This document shows positions 59,015 to 64,000 of a stretch of 64,000 bases of DNA, piece after piece. A model generated the notes under the pieces. It did no database searches. It was not told where the DNA came from and was given only the letters and a program-made list of their open reading frames with translations. Numbering within the stretch: the first letter of the stretch is position 1; each line of letters begins with the position of its first letter. The DNA comes from Mangrovimonas spongiae (GTDB taxonomy: Bacteria > Bacteroidota > Bacteroidia > Flavobacteriales > Flavobacteriaceae): NCBI RefSeq assembly GCF_003944795.1, contig NZ_RWBG01000001.1, positions 806,001 to 870,000 on the forward strand, given 5' to 3'. The position numbers and the translations under genes were made by a program.

Positions 59015-60073
59015 TTAATATCTGTAAGTAATGGCGTTTATGTGCATGCCTGCACCAACACTTGCAAATATAATAACATCGCCTTTTGAAAGAGAATGGT
59101 TTTCTAATTTATTGTGTTTTACCAAATCAAACAATGTAGGAACAGTAGCAACAGAGCTATTACCAAGCTTATGAATACTCATTGGAGTGACATGTTCTGG
59201 TTCTGGTGTCCGATAAAGGCGGTAAAAGCGTTTAATAATGGCTTCGTCCATTTTTTCGTTAGCTTGATGGATAAATATTTTCTTAACGTCTTTTATATCA
59301 ACGCCACTATTATCTAAGCAAGTTTTCATAGCTTTAGGAACTTGATTTAAAGCAAACTCATAAATTTTGCGTCCTTGCATTTTAATAAATCGGGTATCCG
59401 AAGGTAATTCTTGGTTGTTAGATTTTCCAAAGTACAAGTAATATGCTTCGTCGTAGGTGTAACTTGCTGTTTCGTGGGCTAAAATACCGCTATCGTTATT
59501 AGTTTGTTCGATAACTGTTGCACCGGCACCATCGGAAAAAATCATAGAATCACGGTCGTATTTATCTACTACTCGCGATAGCGTTTCGGTACCTACAACC
59601 AAACATTTTTTAGCCATACCTGCTTTTATAAAGGCTTGGGCTTGTATAACGCCTTCTACCCAACCAGGACAACCAAAAAGGATGTCATAAGCCACACATT
59701 TAGGGTTTTTTATACGAAGTGAATGTTTAATTCTTGCAGCTAAGCCAGGTAAAATATCACTTTGTATTGTATTGTGTTTTACATCGCCAAAATTATGAGC
59801 AACTATAATGTAGTCTAGTGTTTCTGGGTCGATATTGGCATCGTTTATAGCTTTTTCAGCAGCAAATGCTCCAATGTCAGAAGAAGAAAGGTGGTCTTGA
59901 ACATATCTGCGTTCTGAAATTCCAGTAATGGCTTCAAATTTTTCAACAATAACTTCGTTTGTTGAATTTATTGTTGAACCATCTGTATTTAAGAAGGTGT
60001 GATTGTTAAAACTATTGTTTTTTTCAATAGTTTCTGGAATGTAGCTTCCAGTTCCTGTTATAGTAATGCCCAT
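59015..60073 (-). CDS. 3-oxoacyl-ACP synthase III family protein (FabH/DarB-like)
   Basis: A 352-residue thiolase-fold condensing enzyme. The N-terminus is MGITITGTGSYIPETIEKNN; the active-site Cys is in YDILFGCPGWVEGVIQAQAF near residue 128, the His in KIFIHQANEKMDEAI and the Asn in HKLGNSSVATVPTLFDLV, so the catalytic triad is complete. GDVKHNTIQSDI and TETLSRVVDKYDRDSMIFSD separate it from canonical FabH (about 320 residues), and point to a specialised KAS III such as DarB of dialkylresorcinol/flexirubin synthesis, which I cannot confirm. First gene of an operon with a methyltransferase and glycosyltransferase. Confidence 0.87.
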   Translation of the reverse strand: MGITITGTGSYIPETIEKNNSFNNHTFLNTDGSTINSTNEVIVEKFEAITGISERRYVQDHLSSSDIGAFAAEKAINDANIDPETLDYIIVAHNFGDVKHNTIQSDILPGLAARIKHSLRIKNPKCVAYDILFGCPGWVEGVIQAQAFIKAGMAKKCLVVGTETLSRVVDKYDRDSMIFSDGAGATVIEQTNNDSGILAHETASYTYDEAYYLYFGKSNNQELPSDTRFIKMQGRKIYEFALNQVPKAMKTCLDNSGVDIKDVKKIFIHQANEKMDEAIIKRFYRLYRTPEPEHVTPMSIHKLGNSSVATVPTLFDLVKHNKLENHSLSKGDVIIFASVGAGMHINAITYRY

Positions 60074-60078
60074 AAAAA

Positions 60079-60137
60079 AGTTCGCTTTTAATCATTGCAA
60101 TGTAACTAATATAATTACCAATAATTAAAAGCGAACT
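60079..60137. repeat. 14-bp perfect inverted repeat before the ketosynthase gene
   Basis: AGTTCGCTTTTAAT (60079-60092) and ATTAAAAGCGAACT (60124-60137) are perfect reverse complements separated by 31 bases. The first arm ends six bases from the ketosynthase ATG. Could be an operator, a translational-control hairpin in the leader, or the terminator of gcvP, though neither arm is followed by a T run. Confidence 0.6.
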
Positions 60138-60175
60138 ATAAATTATAAAACTTTTACGATGTTCAAACTGTTAAA

Positions 60176-63025
60176 TTAGGCTTCCATATAGTCTTCAATA
60201 GGCGCGCAAGTACAGATTAAGTTACGGTCTCCGTAAGCATCATTAACACGACGTACTGATGGCCAAAATTTATTGTCTTTAACATAATTTAACGGGTAAG
60301 CAGCTTTTTCTCTACTATAAGGAAAGTGCCATTCTTCTGCAGTTAACATTTCTAATGTATGTGGTGCATTTTTAAGCACATTGTTAGTGTCTTCTTTCGA
60401 TGTTATATCTATTTCTTCTTTAATAGAAATCATAGCATCGCAGAAACGGTCTAACTCTTCTTTACTTTCACTTTCTGTAGGTTCAATCATTAAGGTTCCT
60501 GCAACTGGGAAAGATACCGTTGGTGCATGAAAACCATAATCAATTAAACGTTTAGCAATATCGGTAACTTCTATACCGTTGGCTTTAAATGGTCGACAAT
60601 CCACAATCATTTCGTGTGCAGCGCGTCCCATTTCACCAGAATATAATGTTTCAAAGTGTCCTTGAAGACGCTCTTTCATATAGTTGGCATTTAAGATAGC
60701 AGCTTTGGTAGCGTCTGTAACCCCTTTGGTTCCTAGCATTTTAATATAGCCATACGATATTAAGCATACTAAAGCAGATCCGTAAGGTGCGGCAGAAATA
60801 GCATCGATAGCTTGGTCGCCGCCAGTTTTTACAATAGGATTTCCAGGTAAAAATGGCACTAATTGTTTCGCAACACAAATAGGGCCAACACCAGGTCCAC
60901 CGCCACCATGAGGAATGGCAAATGTTTTATGTAAGTTTAAGTGACAAACATCGGCACCAATTTTCCCTGGATTAGTTAGTCCTACTTGGGCATTCATATT
61001 GGCACCATCCATGTAAACTTGTCCGCCGTTATCATGAATAATCTGTGTGATTTCTTTTATAGCCGATTCGTAAACACCATGTGTTGATGGATAAGTGACC
61101 ATTAAACAAGATAGGTTGTCTTTGTGTAGTTCGGCTTTTTCGCGTAAGTCATCTACATCTATATTACCTTTTTCTGTAGATTTTGTTACCACCACTTTCA
61201 TGCCTGCCATAACTGCAGATGCTGGGTTTGTTCCGTGAGCTGAAGCTGGAATTAAGCAAATATTCCTATGTCCTTCACCGCGTGATTCGTGGTATGCCTT
61301 AATAACCATTAATCCTGCAAATTCACCTTGTGCACCAGAGTTTGGTTGTAATGATGTTGCAGCAAAACCAGTAATTTCAGTTAATTGGTCTTCTAATTCT
61401 TTTAAAACGGTTAGGTAACCTTTGGCTTGTTTTGCAGGAACAAAAGGATGTACGTTTGCCCACTTAAAAATACTTAAAGGAAGCATTTCAGCAGCGGCAT
61501 TTAATTTCATAGTACAAGAACCTAACGAAATCATCGAGTGGTTTAATGACAAATCTTTGCGTTCTAATTTCTTGATATAACGCATCAACTCGGTTTCAGA
61601 GTGGTATTTGTTGAAAACCTCTTCGGTTAAAAATGTTGTTTTCCTTTGTAAGTTTTCTGAAATAGCGTTTTCTTGAGGAATATCGTCTATAGTGAATGCT
61701 TCTTTGTTAGCAATTTCAGAAAAGACTAAGATTAAATAATTTAAATCGCGAACAGTAGTAGTTTCGTTAATAGAAATAGTTACTGTTTCCTCATCTGGAT
61801 AGTGGAAATTAACTTTCATTTTCTTAGCTAATTTCTTCACTTTTTTGGCTTTTGTCTTTATTTGAAGCGTATCGAAAAACTCGGTGTTTACTTGCTTAAA
61901 CCCTAGTTGCTTTAAGGCATTAGATAGCAATACTGTAGCGCTGTGTACGCGGTTAGCAATAAACTCAAGTCCTTTTGGTCCGTGATAAACAGCGTACATT
62001 CCAGCCATAACAGCTAAAAGTACTTGGGCGGTACAAATGTTTGATGTAGCGCGATCGCGTTTTATATGTTGCTCGCGTGTTTGTAAAGCCATACGCAAAG
62101 CACGATTGCCATCCATATCTTTAGTTACACCAATTATTCGGCCTGGAATTTCACGTTTATAAGCTTCTTTTGTTGCAAAATAAGCAGCGTGAGGTCCGCC
62201 GTAACCCATAGGGATACCAAAACGTTGTGTGGTTCCAATAACTACATCGGCACCAAATTTTCCTGGAGCTTCTAGTTTAACTAAGCTTAAAATATCGGCA
62301 GCAACAGCTACTTTTATATTGTTGGTGTTAGCCTTTTCTATGAATGATTTTATATCGGTTACTTGACCGTATTTTCCAGGGTATTGAAGTATAGCTCCAA
62401 AGAATTCAGAAGAAAAATTAAAATCATGTTCTTTTCCTATAACTAATTCAATACCTATAGGTAGCGCTCTAGATTTAAGAAGGGAAAGGGTTTGTGGCAA
62501 AATGTCTTCGGAAACAAAAAACTTGTTAATGCCAGCTTTTTTTTGTGCTCTTTCTCGAACAGCAAATAATAAACTCATGGCCTCAGCAGCAGCTGTACTT
62601 TCATCTAAAAGCGAGGCGTTAGCGAGTTCCATTCCTGTAAGATCGGCAATCATGGTTTGGAAGTTTAAAAGAGCTTCCAAGCGTCCTTGGGCAATTTCGG
62701 CTTGATAAGGTGTGTAAGCCGTGTACCAACCTGGATTTTCCAAAATGTTACGTTGAATAACAGCAGGTAAAATGGTTGGGTGATAGCCTAAACCAATATA
62801 GGTTTTATAAACTTTGTTCTTTTTTGATAAGTTATGAATATGAACCAGATATTCTTGTTCGCTCATGGCTTCGTCAAGATTAAGAGGTTCTTCAAGTTTT
62901 ATACCATCTGGAAGAGTTTCAAAAATAAGTTGTTCTAGAGAGTCTACACCAATGGTGTTTAACATCTCTTTTTGTTCCTGTTGATCTGGGCCAATATGGC
63001 GCAGTGCAAAAGACGTTGTATTCAT
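60176..63025 (-). CDS. gcvP: Aminomethyl-transferring glycine dehydrogenase (P protein)
   Basis: PLP decarboxylase of the glycine cleavage system, transferring an aminomethyl group to lipoylated H protein. The 949-residue protein is the fused single-chain form (both halves in one polypeptide). Motifs: [72 protein letters not shown] in the N-half, and in the C-half [20 protein letters not shown] and the PLP Lys in [20 protein letters not shown]. gcvT and gcvH are not in the window. A TAATTTTG box lies 26 bases upstream of the ATG. Confidence 0.97.
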   Translation of the reverse strand: MNTTSFALRHIGPDQQEQKEMLNTIGVDSLEQLIFETLPDGIKLEEPLNLDEAMSEQEYLVHIHNLSKKNKVYKTYIGLGYHPTILPAVIQRNILENPGWYTAYTPYQAEIAQGRLEALLNFQTMIADLTGMELANASLLDESTAAAEAMSLLFAVRERAQKKAGINKFFVSEDILPQTLSLLKSRALPIGIELVIGKEHDFNFSSEFFGAILQYPGKYGQVTDIKSFIEKANTNNIKVAVAADILSLVKLEAPGKFGADVVIGTTQRFGIPMGYGGPHAAYFATKEAYKREIPGRIIGVTKDMDGNRALRMALQTREQHIKRDRATSNICTAQVLLAVMAGMYAVYHGPKGLEFIANRVHSATVLLSNALKQLGFKQVNTEFFDTLQIKTKAKKVKKLAKKMKVNFHYPDEETVTISINETTTVRDLNYLILVFSEIANKEAFTIDDIPQENAISENLQRKTTFLTEEVFNKYHSETELMRYIKKLERKDLSLNHSMISLGSCTMKLNAAAEMLPLSIFKWANVHPFVPAKQAKGYLTVLKELEDQLTEITGFAATSLQPNSGAQGEFAGLMVIKAYHESRGEGHRNICLIPASAHGTNPASAVMAGMKVVVTKSTEKGNIDVDDLREKAELHKDNLSCLMVTYPSTHGVYESAIKEITQIIHDNGGQVYMDGANMNAQVGLTNPGKIGADVCHLNLHKTFAIPHGGGGPGVGPICVAKQLVPFLPGNPIVKTGGDQAIDAISAAPYGSALVCLISYGYIKMLGTKGVTDATKAAILNANYMKERLQGHFETLYSGEMGRAAHEMIVDCRPFKANGIEVTDIAKRLIDYGFHAPTVSFPVAGTLMIEPTESESKEELDRFCDAMISIKEEIDITSKEDTNNVLKNAPHTLEMLTAEEWHFPYSREKAAYPLNYVKDNKFWPSVRRVNDAYGDRNLICTCAPIEDYMEA

Positions 63026-63051
63026 TAAAATTATAGTTGCGTTTAAAGCTG

Positions 63052-63059
63052 CAAAATTA
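63052..63059 (-). promoter_or_regulatory. Putative -7 promoter element of gcvP
   Basis: TAATTTTG on the minus strand matches TAnnTTTG and lies 26 bases before the gcvP start. No glycine riboswitch-like structure was seen in the 120-base gap. Confidence 0.48.
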
Positions 63060-63133
63060 CGGAATAATTCAGGGTTTTTTGTTAAAGAGAACTAAAGTTT
63101 TTAACCAAAAATAGTGGTTATTAACACATTGCT

Positions 63134-63141
63134 TATTTTTG
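63134..63141 (+). promoter_or_regulatory. Putative -7 element abutting the UbiA-like gene
   Basis: TATTTTTG matches TAnnTTTG and ends four bases before the ATG at 63146, again implying a leaderless transcript. No -33 box is evident. Confidence 0.42.
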
Positions 63142-63145
63142 TGGT

Positions 63146-63976
63146 ATGCAGTTGGCAAAAAATCTTTTTAACTTTTATCTTAATAGTAGTATTCACGTGG
63201 CTTTAAGTGTGTTGGCGTTGTCGTGGATTACGACTATTGAATTTGATTTCTCCTTTGATAAAAATGTGATGAGCTTTATTTTTTTTGCGTCGATTACAGG
63301 CTATAATTTTGTGAAGTATTTTGGGTTAGCAAAATTTCATCATAGAAGTTTGGCAAAATGGCTTAGAGTCATACAGGTTTTTTCGTTGTTGTGCTTTGTA
63401 GCCATGATTGTTTTTTTCTTTACATTAAAGCAAAGTACATGGTGGTATATTTTAGGAATGGCTGCGGTTACTTTTTTATATGCGATACCTTTTATACCTC
63501 GAAAATATGTGTTTGATTCTCATAATAATTTGCGAGATATTGGTGGTATAAAAGTTTATATTATAGCTTTTGTTTGGGCTATTGTAACGGTATGCTTGCC
63601 TTTAGTGAACGGTGGTTATGAGGTGAGTTTTGATGTGTTAATTACGGTATTGCAACGGTTTGTGTTTGTGTTGGTGCTTATGTTGCCTTTTGAAATTAGA
63701 GATTTACAATATGATAGTTTAAAATTGGCAACTATTCCGCAGAAAATAGGTGTAAAGCGAACAAAAATTTTAGGAAGTTTAGGGTTAGTTGTGTTTTGTT
63801 TGCTGGAATTAATGAAAGATGATGTTCAAAGAGGTTTTTTAACATCTACAGTTGTTATTTCAATTATAATACTGTTGTTTTTATGGTTTTCAACACAAAA
63901 GCAAAAGGTTTATTATTGTGCGTTTTGGGTAGAGGCTATTCCTATATTTTGGTTACTGTTATTGCTGCTTTTTTAA
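63146..63976 (+). CDS. UbiA-like prenyltransferase family membrane protein
   Basis: A 276-residue membrane protein with about eight helices. Two charged loops resemble the UbiA prenyl-diphosphate sites: KYVFDSHNNLRDIGGIKVYI near residue 125 (Asp-rich, but not the classic NDxxDxxxD) and LPFEIRDLQYDSLKLATIPQ followed by KIGVKRTKILG near residue 190, which matches the second UbiA motif DxxxD...G. A UbiA-like transferase of unknown acceptor is likely; a degenerate relative cannot be excluded. Upstream of it is the putative leaderless promoter. It lies near the right edge and is complete. Confidence 0.7.
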   Translation: MQLAKNLFNFYLNSSIHVALSVLALSWITTIEFDFSFDKNVMSFIFFASITGYNFVKYFGLAKFHHRSLAKWLRVIQVFSLLCFVAMIVFFFTLKQSTWWYILGMAAVTFLYAIPFIPRKYVFDSHNNLRDIGGIKVYIIAFVWAIVTVCLPLVNGGYEVSFDVLITVLQRFVFVLVLMLPFEIRDLQYDSLKLATIPQKIGVKRTKILGSLGLVVFCLLELMKDDVQRGFLTSTVVISIIILLFLWFSTQKQKVYYCAFWVEAIPIFWLLLLLLF

Positions 63977-64000
63977 TTCCTGTTTAAACTGTTTTTGTAA

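Noticed and set aside
60093-63145. Glycine riboswitch for gcvP
   Set aside because: The leader is only tens of bases, with no conserved tandem aptamer; only a TAnnTTTG box is seen.
1-64000. Prophage, integrative element or defence island
   Set aside because: No integrase, transposase, phage structural gene, restriction system or att-like repeat; the single tRNA is not followed by an integrase or a duplicated 3' end.

Overview
The window is a stretch of chromosome from a member of the Flavobacteriaceae (phylum Bacteroidota). The evidence is low GC content (about 35-38% by eye), TAnnTTTG promoter motifs, frequent TTG starts with almost no Shine-Dalgarno sequences, and typical lineage families: a type IX secretion plug protein, DUF6090, DUF6702, a BT0820-type HAD phosphatase, DUF1573 and CarboxypepD_reg-like proteins. 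The Na+-translocating NADH dehydrogenase (Nqr) fits a marine or salt-adapted lifestyle, but the species cannot be named. No phage, transposase, CRISPR array or rRNA was seen. About 63 protein genes and one tRNA are supported, and no gene-free gap exceeds 300 bases.

Layout. 0-4.2 kb: truncated pruA, an NRDE/TANGO2 protein with an overlapping unknown gene, apaG, and the T9SS plug protein. 4.3-12.9 kb: the nqrABCDEF operon, a DUF6090 gene with a broken relative behind it, then a small unknown gene fused translationally to apbE, whose product flavinylates NqrB and NqrC. 12.9-21.5 kb: housekeeping genes (map, a CoA-transferase, gpmI, an M48 peptidase, tRNA-Gly, pepE). 21.6-26.9 kb: two overlapping CarboxypepD_reg-like genes, DUF6702, a large M1 peptidase, tatA and a redoxin. 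26.5-35.1 kb: a minus-strand kynurenine (tryptophan) catabolic cluster: kynU, kmo, 2-aminomuconate deaminase, aminomuconate-semialdehyde dehydrogenase, an atypical SDR, 3-hydroxyanthranilate dioxygenase and ACMSD, followed by an O-methyltransferase and the redoxin. 35-44.3 kb: a two-domain Fe-S/CDGSH protein, methyltransferase, msrA, a coiled-coil protein, a Nif3-like protein, lpxK, a hybrid histidine kinase, gap and lipA. 44.3-51.9 kb: an Nramp-like transporter, ECF sigma factor and glycosyltransferase in one overlapping unit; aqpZ; an anti-sigma/sigma pair; murB and an aminotransferase. 52-64 kb: an aspartyl protease with PDZ, DUF1573, valS, an extracytoplasmic nuclease, a ketosynthase III/methyltransferase/glycosyltransferase operon, gcvP and a UbiA-like membrane protein.

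How the genes work together. The kynurenine genes take kynurenine to 3-hydroxyanthranilate and, through ring cleavage, to the 4-oxalocrotonate level. The first enzymes (tryptophan dioxygenase, formamidase) and the last (decarboxylase, hydratase, aldolase) are not in the window. The Nqr genes and apbE together make the sodium-pumping respiratory entry complex.

Most unusual points: a 63-base, 63% GC structured element inside the kynurenine cluster; an SDR in that cluster lacking the catalytic Tyr and Lys; an Nramp homologue lacking the DPGN metal site; a zinc-ribbon family protein with no zinc cysteines; an ECF sigma factor overlapping a glycosyltransferase and a transporter gene; the unknown partner of apbE; and three genes whose promoter motif ends exactly four bases before the start codon, suggesting leaderless transcripts. 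No clearly new defence or mobile system is visible.
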